Below are positions 42,885-56,804 of a stretch of 64,000 nucleotides of DNA, in pieces. A program made the position numbers and the translations under genes. A model generated the notes under the pieces. The model saw nothing but the letters and a program-made list of their open reading frames with translations, ran no database searches and was not told where the DNA came from. Numbering within the stretch: the stretch's first letter is position 1; the number at the start of each line of letters is the position of its first letter. Source of the DNA: Corbicula japonica (taxonomy: Eukaryota; Mollusca; Bivalvia; Venerida; Cyrenidae); assembly GCA_038501625.1 (NCBI GenBank), contig JAZAYU010000062.1, forward strand, positions 2,431,265-2,495,264, in the 5' to 3' direction.

Positions 42885-44374
42885 CATCTTGAAACTTACC
42901 ATTTATTTTATTTTATAAGTTTACAGAACTTTATAACAAATACAACAGAAAACAAACACAACGTTCAAGTGAAACACATAAAATCACAGAAATTATCTAT
43001 CACACCGGTGTACATATTACCAGCAACCTCTAGATAAACCATCAAATCATCAACACTGTTCAGAATATTAACATTAGGAGATATGTATTAAGTACACAAC
43101 TGAACAGTGAAAAGCTTATGCCATGCCTGGAAGGAAATTACAAAAAATGCTTATAGCTTTTATGTAGTTATTTTTTCATGATTGTTATCACTCATAAAAT
43201 TATTTTCTTTAAAGTAATATAAACAGAACATTTGATAATATACTATATTATGTACACAATTTCCACCATACTAGCAATTTATATCAGTAAGCATTGTTTA
43301 CAAAATAAATGGGTTGAAAGTGCATGCTTTTGCTTAGCAAAAGAAACAATATTCAAGTTCAACTTCTGCATGCACCTTCTGAATGTTGAAACTTGGGAGA
43401 AAAAACATTTCAATGGCATGTTTTCTTTTCTTCTCCCTTCCAATTGATTGTATTTCAATTGCACACACGAAGATTCAAAAATAAAATAAGACTTCCATCC
43501 TCAGTTGCTAGTATTAGTAAAATTCTTTCAAAGGCAATGTCACTGGAACAGCAGCCATCAATTTACTTGTAACAATTTTTCAATTTATTTCATTATTTTA
43601 AGGGAAAACCATACATTTATAACCCCAGTAAATAACTATCATGATCGTCCCAATATATACAAGAATGAAAACTTCCATGATGGAGTATGAAAAAAAAACC
43701 CAACAGAATTACCAAAGAAAACACATGCTATTCTTGTGAACTTAAACCACTTACCCATGAAAGAATTAGAAAACAATGTAATTACTGTGCACAAGTGTTG
43801 AACAACATAAATAGTGCATGATCTGATTAAATAACAAGGGCAAAAACTACAAATTCTCATGAAATTGCAGTCATGATAACTTGAAATGAAAATTAACACT
43901 ATAAAGTACCTCTTCCTTCAGAATAAATGTTATCCAAGGTAGACTTCGCTAAAGCTGAAGCATTTAACTATTTTTATTATGCTGATTGTGGAAATTCAGA
44001 GCAGATTTGGTTAATTTTGGTCTTACTACCGGTATTTTCAACCAACCTTGAACCAGAGTCGACTAGAGCCAACCAGAGCCGACTAGAGACGTTTTATATA
44101 TTGTATAAAAAAAATAAAACAGGAACACTATCATCTACACAAAAATCATGTTTTAACTTTAAGGAGTCCACAACATTATAAAGCTGTAAACAAATTGTTT
44201 TTGCAACAAAATGATGAATGGGACAACTTGTGCTCTAATCCATTTCAAATTAATTTTTAGTACATGCTAGAGAAAACTACAACAATGCAGCTACATATTA
44301 AAGAATGTGACAACAAAGTCTTTATAAATTCCCATCACTGGTGCCTAGCACTGGCTGATGGTCTGGTAGCCTGT
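42885..44374 (-). other. Probable LAPTM4 3' UTR with candidate polyadenylation signals
   Basis: About 1.5 kb of AT-rich, repeat-poor sequence follows the stop. AATAAA on the minus strand is present at 42902-42907 and again at 42907-42912, a plausible 3' end. A further AATAAA overlaps the stop codon (44374-44379), too early to be the normal site. The extent is an inference. Confidence 0.4.
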
Positions 44375-44452
44375 TTATTCTGTGTATGGTGGTGGCATGG
44401 TACCAGCTGGGCTTGATTTCATGGCTTCTTCATATTTTGGAGGAAGGAGCAT
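44375..44452 (-). CDS. LAPTM4: LAPTM4 last coding exon (PY motifs)
   Basis: Encodes MLLPPKYEEAMKSSPAGTMP and the closing PPPYTE-stop. The LPPKYEEA and PPPY motifs are the Nedd4-binding signature of the family. Acceptor TTTTTCAG. Confidence 0.92.
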   Translation of the reverse strand: MLLPPKYEEAMKSSPAGTMPPPYTE

Positions 44453-47400
44453 CTGAAAAACCCAAAATCCTAAGACTTAATAATATTTAAAAAAAAACAA
44501 CAACATGTCTATCAACAAAAAGTGAAGAGCAAAATAATATTATTCACTTTACTGCATATATATGCATTTTAATTAGGGATGTAAACGAACGTTCGAACAT
44601 TCGAATGTTCGGATAAGGTTTCGAACATTCGAATGCATTTGAAGCATTTGAATGTTTGTGAAAATTCGACAATAAACAACAATCTAGAAGGTTTGGTATT
44701 AATTTGACACCAAAATCGTCAAGATAAATGATTTTCCGTTTACAAAGTACATGTAAAAAATAACAGGTATGTTGATTTCTGCGCACGCACGTTCTTTTGT
44801 AACATACGGCTAAATGTAAAGTGCGGATCAAAACAAATTGTGTGCACGCGCATAATCAAATTTGAAAGTTAATGCATAATAGATCTATTGATACACAAAT
44901 GTGATAAAATATAAAGTAGGTCTAATAATATTAAATATTGTATTTTTTACTTCATAGTGTAACGGTGATTTATTTAGTAAATCAATAGAGCGGTTCAGTA
45001 ATGAAAATCAAGTTATTCACACCTATTGTAATGTCAATTAGAGAATATACTGTGAAAATCTGTGACACGCAAATTATCAGATTTAGGGGTCCATTTAAGG
45101 CACATTGTTTACTTAACACATGTCATTTAGCATATGTAAGAGCTACAAAGGTTTCGTTTGGAGACAGAATGCTTGGGTATCAGAAAACTGTCAATTTGTC
45201 AACACAATATGACAATACCTCATCTTTAGTGTATATTTTTCTTTTCACATCAGGAAATCATATTTTCACAAAACTCTTCTACCTTATACATCTGATCAGC
45301 TATTCACTCGCAATTATGCCAGTGTCATTTTCATCCGACATTAAGAAGCAATGTCACGGTCAATAACATTGTATAAAATAGTGAAATGTCCTCGTTTGTT
45401 CTGAAAGTCATATCATTGCGTTTTACATGCTTTGCAATATTTAGCATTATATGTATCCTTCTGTTTATTTATAGAAAAATATATCACTGTCATGTAACTA
45501 CCCTGTACACCAAATAGTGGGTACCCTGTGGCAGTCCGCAAGATGGCGACCAGTTAAGGGACGAAAATGTATGTGCTATTTTGTTTCCAATTTATATACA
45601 CATTGTAAGGTATAGACTTGTATACTTGGATCATATCATGAAAAGGATTGTTGATTGATTCAATGATTGCCTGCTTTATTGCCGGTGTGTCTGTTTGACC
45701 CTGTAATTGATAAAAAAAATGACCTTATTCTCTATTTCAAAATTGAAGTGAGAGCGACGACTGATTTCGGCTTTTTATTCTATGACAACTTCGTTGTTCT
45801 CGTAATATGTGATATCCCTTTGAAGCGCCTCTAATTGCCTATCTTGTGGTATAACTATTATACTGAACAATTGTTTTGTTTTTTAGAAAATGCAATTCAA
45901 ACAAATTGTTGTTGGTACCCTGTACCGCCCCTGGGATTATAAGAGGGTACCTTGTATGGTCGTTGGATTAGTGTCAAAAAAGGTACCCTGTATGGTCTAC
46001 TTTTCCATAAAATCAGCTACCCTGTAGAACTCATTTCTTCTTCATTTTATGACCACTGGCCATTCCTATATGCAGCCGGCAACACTGAAGTTGTGTTTTT
46101 GTTCATTGTGCCATGTTATCGTTACAAATATAATCTCAAGTTCTCTCTTCCTCTCTTTAAATACACTATTATAATTACCAACAACAATTTGTTTGAATCG
46201 CATTTTCTTAAAAACAAAATAATTGTTCAGTTTAATAGTTATACCACAAGAAAGGCAATTAGAGGCGCTTCAAGGGGATATCACATATTACGAGAACAAC
46301 AAAATTGTCATAGAATAAAAAGCCGAAATCAGTCGTCGCTCTCGCTTCAATTTTGAAATAGCCAATAAGGTCATTTATTTTTTATCAACTACAGGGTCAA
46401 ACAGACGCAATAAAACAAGCAATCATTTAATCAATCAACAATCCTTTTCATTATATGATCCAAGTATACAAGTCTATACTTTACAATATGCATACAAATT
46501 GGAAACAAAATAGCACAAATCTTTTCGTGGCATAACTGGTCGCCATCTTGCGGACTGCCACAGGGTACCCACTATTTGGTACAGGGCAGCTGTTACACGA
46601 CAGTGTATATATTCATATAAAATAAAATGATATTTTCCTCTTACAGAACAACTCGAAGTTTTTATTCTTTGATGGTTTACTAAAAACAAATTAAAAGTTA
46701 TAGAGGTAGATCCGTAGACAGTCTCATTCTCAGATGAATAAACTCACTATTGAGATTTTGGAATACTCGGATATTATCGGCAAAATCAATTTGAATGACA
46801 ATTTCGTACTTTCGGGATACTGTGAGGGTTTACCAATAAAAATGTGTCGTTTCATGGTTTATGTGATAGTTAATGATTCGAACGTTCGAATGCAAACTGA
46901 TTCGAACATTCGAATGGTAAAATAGCTGGAAAATGCCATCCCTAATTTTAATGCATGTACAACCAGTATAGATGTAGATAAGCCAGCACAACCATCCTGT
47001 CTGATCTGGAGCTGCACTAATTGCATCTTGGTCAGAAATTACAAATAAATCAGAAAGCCAACAGTGCAGATCCTGATCTGACAGCACAGATGTGCCAGCT
47101 GATCTGGTTCTATACTGTTTGCCCATGCAATTATAGTGTATCTACGAAGTAAAGGGTTAAATGTAGTTATTTGATATATCCAGTGAAAACTTGATCAGCT
47201 AATTCAAAATCCAATCTTATGGTACACAATCATATTCAAGTTTACTGCTGTGTGTATGCTAAATGATCAAACTGGATGTTTAATTAACAAAATTTACATG
47301 TACAAACACTTCTATCAAATACATGATGACAAAAAACAAAGAGCTTAATTTCTATGGTCATTAAAATAACTTGAAACCACTGTCTGTGATCAGTGGATTT

Positions 47401-50400
47401 GAAGGTTAGAGTCACTGAAACCAATAAGATACATGGAAAGTAGTTTTAATGATTCTGGACATAGTAAACAGTACTTGCCTCGCTGTCTGGGTCTACATTA
47501 TATTCTCGTACTACACTTCTGTTAGCATTCCTTAGCTGAAGGTATCTGTAGCATGCCCACACCATGTTGATCAGATACGACTACAAAAGAAACCAGAAAT
47601 AATAGGCATGGTGAACTCTAAAGATGATTAATGTTCTTCTTGTTTTATGCTTGCCCTGGAGACATAGTTAAACAATTCAGTAATGCAACATTCCATACAG
47701 TACCAGGTGCACTTTAACCTATAGAGTTCATAAGTAGACGTTCATCGTTTTTATCAAACCCATTCGCAAGACATTGCAAATAATTTCAACCTGCATTTCT
47801 TTTAACCCTGGAGTATAAAATTGTAAAAGCAATTCAAAATAGGTATAATAACATGAATTCTTATTATTTCTTTATAAATGGAAGTTATTATGTGTGTACA
47901 TATAAGAATTGAATCAAAACATTTATTTGCATTAGGGTATGAAAAACAGTTGTATTGTTTAAAATACATGTGAAGCCCTTTGTCTTCATACTTATGAGGT
48001 CACAACTGTTTGCACTGACATGAAAACACCCAGATCACATGAATTCTAGCAATTATCAATTAGTATTTATCCGATGATCCCAAAGAAATGTCTGGATAAC
48101 TTGGCAAACACCTTCCATCATTGACAAATTCTAGGGGTGTCAGGGACTACATACATTGACTGCCATAACTGTATTTAAATAAACTAGGCATTTATTGTTT
48201 TGCAGTTAGGTAAGTTGTTCATTATAAGCAAGAGTTGTGTACCTTGATGGTGAGGATGAGGACAAAGACGATAACAAACCACAGCATCAACCACTGCTCA
48301 TCCATCTTGAGGAGACGGTCCATGCCCGGGTAGTCAGCCTGGAAATACACACCATTCTTACCCTTCTGAAAACTGTAGTACAGCATAAATACCTGTATTG
48401 ATTTTAGGGTTAAAGTTGGGTATGTTCAATAACTTCAATAAGTGAATTCCATTTTATGTATGTTATGTAATGATTGTGGTATAATGAATTTTATGTGTAC
48501 ACTGTTTGTACACGACATTGTGTATGTCGTTTTTCAGCATGTTATAACTAAAATAAACCAAGGGCTATAACTCTGGCAAATATGACTGCAAGAAAATATT
48601 CTTGACAACCATCATCACATCACTCCTGATCATCTGTGGAAGTTTGAAAGAAAGCTACTACATTGTAAATGAGGAGTTCATGATGCAACGTTTTATAACT
48701 GAAATTAACAAAGGCCATAATCCTGGAAATGGTCTTGAAAAAGTAAGTGGTTTATGGTAAATTTAATGCCAAAATACTTAAACACAGTATGGGAACTGCA
48801 AGAGGCCATCCTGCATTATGTTTATATTAGATACATATAGAACATATGAATTTTGTTGAGAACTTACCATATTCTGCTGGTAGATCCAGAGCTTGATATC
48901 TGGGGCATAGGTCATGTAGCCTACAATCCACAAACAGGTTACGCAGAAATCAAACACTTGGAGACAGAAGAACGGCATCAAACAGCTAGGACGACTCTGA
49001 AATTATTGTCAATCATCAGCATAAATGCCAGCCTATTGTTTACAACTGGACAGCATTATTTTCAATTTAGATGTCTGATGTGTACTGTTCATAGGTACAA
49101 TTTAAAATCAAGAAAATGAGAATACACTTTCCAGATTGGGGTTTTTACAATTTTCTCTGGAAGTACATGTAGCATGCTAAGTGTCTGGAGTTAGTGTGAA
49201 ATCGGTTTTATGACCCAAAATTTAAATCCCTGTAATTGTCAAGATCCACTCATTTTACTGAAGATTTATTCAAAATCCACAAAATAACTTCCTCACCAGT
49301 AATATATTTAATCAAAACCAAAATGACTTCACAGTGGTTGTACTCCAAACACATCACTAAAGTGCTAGTGGCTTCATTGAAAAAAAACAACAGCTTTCAT
49401 TTATTATATGCTTGTGCTTAAATGTCAAGGTAAGGAATGCTGGTAAAAGCCAAATGTTGGAGATGATCACAGAAGGAAAATTAGGAATGTCAGAGAAGAG
49501 AGGTCAAGATGAAATAATGACGAACAATATAATGAAAGTAAAAAGGAATGTCAGTGAAGATAATGAGAGTAAAGTAGGAATGCTAGAAAAGAATGTGAGA
49601 GTAAAGTAGAAATGCCAGCAAAGTCAAGTATAGTAGGAATATCATAGAAGATAGTGACATTAAAATTGGAATGCCAGCAGAAGTATTGGGATTAAAGGTA
49701 GGAATGCCAGCAAAGATAATGGGTGTAAAGTAAGAATGTCAGCAAAGAAAGTGGAAGTAAAATAAGAATGTCTGAGTAGATAATGAGAGTAAATAAGGAA
49801 TACCAGCAAAGATAATGGGAGTAGAAACAGGAATGCCACCAAATATAACAGGAGTAAAGTAAGAATGTCCGCAAAGACAGTGAGAGTAAAGTAGCAATTT
49901 TTAAGAAAATAAGGAAAGAAAACAAGGAATGTCAGAGAAGATAACAGGTGTAAAATAGGAATGTTGAAGAGAATATAAGAGTAAAGCAGGAATGTCAGCA
50001 AAGATAATGAGAGTTAATTAGGAATGTCTGAGAAGATAATGAGAGCAGGTTTTTTTCCCTTCTTTAGTAGGGGCCATTTATGGATGCTTTCACCTCGGAA
50101 AATGTCTTTAAAATCATGCAGGTATCCCCAACAAGTGAACTGTACATCAGGTTTTACATTCCCCTTCAGAGAAAAAAATCACACTATTTTCTCCAAATTA
50201 AATGGGCATGAGCCTCTTCTCTTGGCAGTTTAACTGTTCAAAAAGCCCTGAAGAGTAAAGTAGGAAAGTCAGAAACAAGAGCTGTCACTTGAAATTGACA
50301 TATGCCCCCGAAATGCAGCTCTTCCTATAATTTGACCTTGAGACCTAGTTTTCAAGGTCACATGACCCTGTTACAAACTTGACCTAGATATCATTGAGAT

Positions 50401-53400
50401 AAACATTCTGACCAAGTTTGAAGATCGGATAAAAATTTAGACCGCTAGGGTTAGTATTTAGGGTTAGGGTTAGTTAAAAACCTTAGAGTTAGGTTTAAAG
50501 ACCTTAGGGTTAGGGTTAAGTGAAAAAGCCCATGACTCGACCAAAAATAAGAGGTTTTGAAGATAAAGCATGGACAAGATTTTAATATAGAAGTTAGGGT
50601 TAGGGTTAGTTAAGACCTTAGGGTTAGGGTTAGTTATGACCTTAGGGTTAGGGTTTAGGAATAGGTGAAAAGGCCCATAACTTGGCCAAAAATAATCTGA
50701 CCAGAAATTCCTTATGCACAACTAGGCTTGGTGACAAACACTCCTGTTAAGTTTCAATAAAATCCCTCAAGGGGTTTTGGAGAAGAAGCGAGGACAAGAT
50801 TAACATTTTTCTAAAAAGGGCCATAACTAAGCCAAAAATAATCCGAGCAAAAATTCCTGAAGATATGCACAACTAGGCTTGGTGACAAACACTCCTGTGA
50901 AGTTTCAAAGAAATCCCTCGAGCTGTTTCAGAGAAGAAGCGAGGACAAGATTATTTCGGACGGACGGACGGTGCGATTACTATATGCCTCTCTTTGGGGG
51001 CATAAAAAATAAAAGAGTTAAGTGGGACTGTCAGCAAAGATAACGAGAGTAAAGTAGGAATGTCAGAGAAGATAATGAAATTAAAGATGCAATGTTGAAG
51101 AAGATAATGAGAATAGAAGAGGAATGTCAGCAAAGATAACATTAAAATAGAAATGTCAGAGAAGATGAGAGTTAAACCGGAATATTAGAGAAGATGATGG
51201 GAATTAACTATGAATGCCAGAAAGGATAGTGAGTGTTTACAGGAACTGTCTTACCCTCACTGCACCATACACAAGCATCACTGACACTAGGAATGTACAC
51301 AACACCACTGCAAACATCAGACACAGGTTCTCTGAAATTACATACCATTCATTTGATACAGGTTTCAATTAATCTTGATAGTGATGATATTTTTCAACCT
51401 TTATATCATGAGGCTTTAGTAAATGACTTAAATAATACATAAACAAGTTAGATCAAATCTGTAGATCTGTAGATTGTTCTTGCACTTCTTGTAAAAGTTC
51501 TAAAGAACACAATCTGGTAAACAATCAGAAATGTTTATACTTCTTCATCTACAATGAAGTCTTATTCTTCTAAATCATAGTTACTGATGGTATGAAGTGT
51601 GACATTACTTTAAGAGGCATGCCTACAATAAATGCTGCTTACAATTTATTGGACAATGTACGTTTTGACATTTGTGATGTTAACAAGCACAGGTGTTCTG
51701 CCCAGAGTTGGAAAAAACATGCTGTCATTCACTTTGTTGTGAGTTTGAGCCTTTCAAGAAAGTCATAATATCTCTAAATCTTCTAACAATTTTGGTAAAT
51801 ATAATAATATTTATTAATTTAAGAATTGAATAAATGTTTCATGGTGTTCAACTTGGTATGAAAAACATTTGGATTAGAGTAAGCATGAAGACTTTAAGAC
51901 TTCATACACTTTAACCTACCCAAATATTTTCCATACCCCAATGAACACCATCAAATATTGATTCAATCCGTAACAAGAAGGTCCATAGGACCCTGGGTCG
52001 CTCACCTGTCAACAACTGCTCAATGGTTGCAAGAGTTGTGTGCTATTTGGTAAAATCAAGTCAAAAATTAAAAAAAAATTAAGCTGCTATTGTGGAGAAA
52101 ATGTAACTAGATGATGCTCTATACCAAATATCTGAGCTCTAGGCCTTACGGTTTCAGAGAAGAAGATTTTTAAAGATTTACTATATAACACTATGTAATA
52201 AAACTAGTGACCCCGGGGCGGAGCCATTTTCGACCCCAGGATAATAATTTGAACAACTTTTGTAGAGGACCACTACATGATGACACATATCAAATATTAA
52301 GGCTCTAGGCCTTGTGGTTTTAAAGAAGAAGATTTTCATGTTTTTCCTATATAACTATATGTAAACCAAGAAGACGCTAGGACATGGCCGATTTTTGCCC
52401 AGGGGACATAATTCGAACAAATTTAGTAGACATCCATTAGACAATGCTACTTACCAAATATCTATGCTGTACACATTGTGGTTTGTGAGAAGAAGATTTT
52501 TAAAAAAAGATTTCCTATATAAGTCTATGTAAAATGAAGTGACCCCTTGGGCAGGGCCAATTTTGACCCCAGGGAAATAATTTGAATAATCTTTGTAGAG
52601 TTCCACTAGAGGGTGCTAAATGCCAAATATCTAAGCTCTAGGCCTTGTGGTTTCAGAGAAGAATATTTTTAAAGTTTTTCCTTTAGGTTGCCATGGCAAC
52701 CAGAGTTCTGCATGGAATTGATTTCTTGAACAAATTTGGAAGAGCTTCATGCAAGGAACATTCGTGGCAAGTTTCTTCAACTTTGGCCCAGGGGTTTTAG
52801 AGGACATGTCGTTTACAGTAAAAGTTTAGGGACCGATGCCAGACAGACGACGGACGGATGCCGGACAAATTGCGATCACAAAAGCTCACCTTGTCACTAC
52901 GTGACAGGTGAGCTAAAAATAATACAACAGTTATTGTAGGCTATAATTAAGTAGCCTGATGATGTGAATGTCAAGTACTGAATGGCATAACCATTACTGA
53001 GATGACAACATGTTACTTCATAATTCCACTGAATTGATGCCAGGACTTTTTTTCGCAATTTTGTAAATATGACCTATAATATAACCCTGGAATTTGGAAT
53101 GTTTTGCCAGAAATTGTTTTCAATCATTGGGGAATATAAGTTTTTACACATATTAAATATTATCAAACATTTTGGGATAAAAGAAACAAATGATGCCATA
53201 TTTACTAACAAGCTAAAATATTTTATTAATGAAATGACACCTGTATAGGTAATGCAGATTTTTCTTCAGACAATTTTGAATTGATTTAATTAGGAATATT
53301 TCATCTTTTTGGGGGAAAAAAGTATATATTTTGCAATTGGGAACATGACCGTATATCACCTATAAAATTGATCCAAAAAAAGCCATGGAGACTACCTTTG

Positions 53401-56400
53401 TTCATCTTCAAAGTCGAGTTAGTGCTGACGCTGGATGCATCATATTGGATGCCCACTTCCTTGCCATTCTTTACTGCATCTTCATACACAACAACAGCAT
53501 CAGTACTCTCCGGCTGCAGCAACTCAGGGTGAAGAGATGTTGAAATCAAGCATCCTAACACAAGGAGATGAAGCAACTGAAAAACATAAAGTAATATATA
53601 AATACATGTATTTACCTAAATTATTTTTAATTCTGAACAATGAAACATAGTAGACAGACATGGGGCGAATTATTTTTAAAAGTAATGCATTAAATTAGCA
53701 TTATTTGCCAAATTTGTGCATTAAATTAAATAAGCATTACTATATTTTGAGAAAGTAATGCATTAAATTAGCATTATTTCAAAAAGTAATGCATTAAATT
53801 AAGCATTATTTTATTCACAAGTGAACTGACAAAAAATAAAAAGTCAACTGTCAGTACCGGTATATGTACAAAATGGATCATCTTCCAAAAAAATCACATC
53901 AAAGTTTAATATACAAAGTATCAATCTGACATGTCTGAAAGTGCGAAGATCTAAAGTGACACTTTAAGAACTTACAACAAAACTATTCTAAGTTCTACAT
54001 ATAAATTAGTTTAGCTTTTTTACACCCTTTAGTTATCTTTGACTTATTCACACATTTAGAGTGTTGTATTGACAAAGGACTACACTGCCAACTTATCTAA
54101 TTAAATTATTATGTCACCTGCAACTGCATTATATGCTGATTTCCTGAAATCTGACATAGCCTCTAATAGTTTTACAATGACACTGAATCAGTAAGTATAA
54201 TTTGGATAATTGGTTAGAAAAATAACTTCATTTGATAGTGGAAGTAAGAGTTTTGTGCAAGTCTGAAGGTTTAACTTGATTTCGATGCTATCTTATTTCA
54301 CAACATCATTTTTGGTATTTTGCGCTGAACTTCAAATTTCTACCAGTAACATTTTCAGGAATATTTAAGTGTTTGACAATTGGTGGGAAATATCTTGTCC
54401 CAATGCATGTGAACAGTAAAATGATTTAAAAGTGCTGTATTTGTTGATAGAGCTTTATAGAAAACTGGTTATTGATTTGTTTTGAATTTAGCATTTTATT
54501 AAGACAACTAAGCTTAAGATCTCATTGCTTAATCATAAAAATGTTCAAACTTTACAACATTCTGATGAAAAGGCTTCACTTATATCTTGTTTACTAATAG
54601 TGAACACTTATCAAAATATTTAACTGTCATATTCATGTTTTTCTTTTGCTATAAATAAGATATGTAATAGACTAATACATATTAAATATTTCGAAAATCT
54701 TTGCATGAAAAAGTTTCTGTTAATATAAATATTATTTAATAAAATGAATCAACAAAATAAAGTAATGCTCAATAATGCTAAGCATTACAGCATTTTTGTA
54801 TAGGTAATGCATTAAATTAGCATTAAAATAATGCTAAATCTGTTGCATTAATCATTATCTTGCATTACTGACAAAGAGTTATGCATTATTAATGCATTAG
54901 CATTAAAATTTAATTCGCCCCATGTCTGATAGTAGATAGGGTTGAATGCCAGATGTTTCATCCCCCAAGACATTTTGACCCTGACTTTTCAACCCCAAAC
55001 CTGTCTTGGTCAATTTCAACCCCTAACACATTTCAACCCAAAGACATTTTGACCCTTGATATTTTGATACCGTTACATTATTTTGTTTTGCACTTTACTA
55101 AAACAGACAAGCAAGTTCAACATTATGAGCTTAACTTCTTCAAACCATTTCAATGTTTTGTTTATTGTATATTTATGTTAAGTTATTCAATAATTGTGCG
55201 TTATTGCTTAGGTTTTATCTGAATCTGCCGTAAACTCCAATCCCTCTTAACAGAGTATTACGTGGAGTGCGCAGTCTGAATGTTTTGGGAGTATCATTAG
55301 GTTTTAATTACCGAGTATATTTCATGGTAGTTTTGGTTGGTTCCTGTATTTACCTGAATACTCCTTACAAGCTGAAAAGCACGAAGAAGCTTACAGGAAG
55401 CTGGAAGGGTTTGTCTTTAATTTGGTTTACCCAGGGTACTACAAGAAAAAAGACGAATAATAGATGATAATTGAATGATATAGATATGGATGAGGAACAA
55501 ATGGTCTGATGGGGATGAAGGATGAGAATGAAGGTTGATGATTATTTGTAGTACTCTGGGTTAGAAACAATGGCTATGCAGCCTTGCCTTGATAAGGCCA
55601 GGCTGTCTGCCTGAGTAATGTCCGGAGGTAGACTGTTCCAGATCTTCGCGGGAAGAATCAATGCCTATGCCCGTCAACCCTGAAGAAGGGGATACTGTAT
55701 CTGTGTCTCTGTGTTTTATGTATGTATTGAGGGAACTGGACCCTTACTAGGTTTTATTGGATTTAATAAAACATACATATTGATGCTACTTTACGGCACT
55801 TTTCTAGTGTAGGTAAATTGATCTTATTTAGTAATTTGGTAATGCTGCTTCTGTAACTGTAGTCATTAAAAATAAATCTAACTGCACGATGCTGAACCAT
55901 TTCTATCTGATTTATGTACTTCTTTTATTGTTAGAACGTTGTGAGTTACATACCAAAATTTAAATTCCACATTAATCATTTTAAAACTCTGATGTCCCAA
56001 ACAATGGGGGGTTAAAATGTCTCAGTGCTGCTGGGGTTGAAATGTCCCATTAAATTATCTTGGGCTCAAAATGTCCTGTGGCTGAAATGTCTTGCTCCAA
56101 TAGGGTTCAGAAGCCTGGTAAAGATCATTCAGACTTACTAGTTCCTCAGCAGATAGGCTGAGGCTGCAACTTGACTTGATTTGAAATGATAAAGGTTACC
56201 TTGGTTACCAGACATATAATGGTTACAAATACACTCAGCATTTCCTTGCCATGAAATGATTTATTGAAATCCACTGGGCACTTTCCAGGGGGTGGCACGA
56301 AAAACCCAAACAAATCTACCCAAATCTTAGTCGTTCCATGTAAATCTTGACAAATTCTATAAATTTTAGCCATCTTTTGTTCACACTGAATAAAACAATA

Positions 56401-56755
56401 AAACTTTATATTAGAATAATATATAAATCGGTTTCTGGTCAACTCGTACCTGAGTCAACTCGTACCTTAGTCAACTCGTAACCTTTTTTGGTCAACTCGT
56501 ACCTTAGTCAACTCGTACCTTAGTCAACTCGTACCCACTTTTTAAAAATATATTCGATTGAGTCGGTAATAAAATACAAAGGTAATCAGATTAAAAATTT
56601 AATGCAACTGAGAATGTAAAGTGAACGTATAAGTATAAAAAGCATAATATAACAAGGGTAACAAGTAAGACTTTTCAACATAAATACAAAACTTGAGTTA
56701 TAAGACACACACACACACGCACACACACACACACACACGCACGCACGCACACACG

Positions 56756-56804
<49 letters not shown>

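Noticed and set aside
45001..45366. 121-codon frame inside the hAT-like element
   Set aside because: No transposase motif or recognisable domain; length unremarkable in AT-rich DNA.
49660..50001. 113-codon Leu-rich minus-strand frame that looks like membrane helices
   Set aside because: Caused by the minisatellite units read in one frame; the repeats keep it open.
50447..50670. Chromosome end (telomere)
   Set aside because: TTAGGG groups are short, interrupted and embedded in an intron between coding exons.
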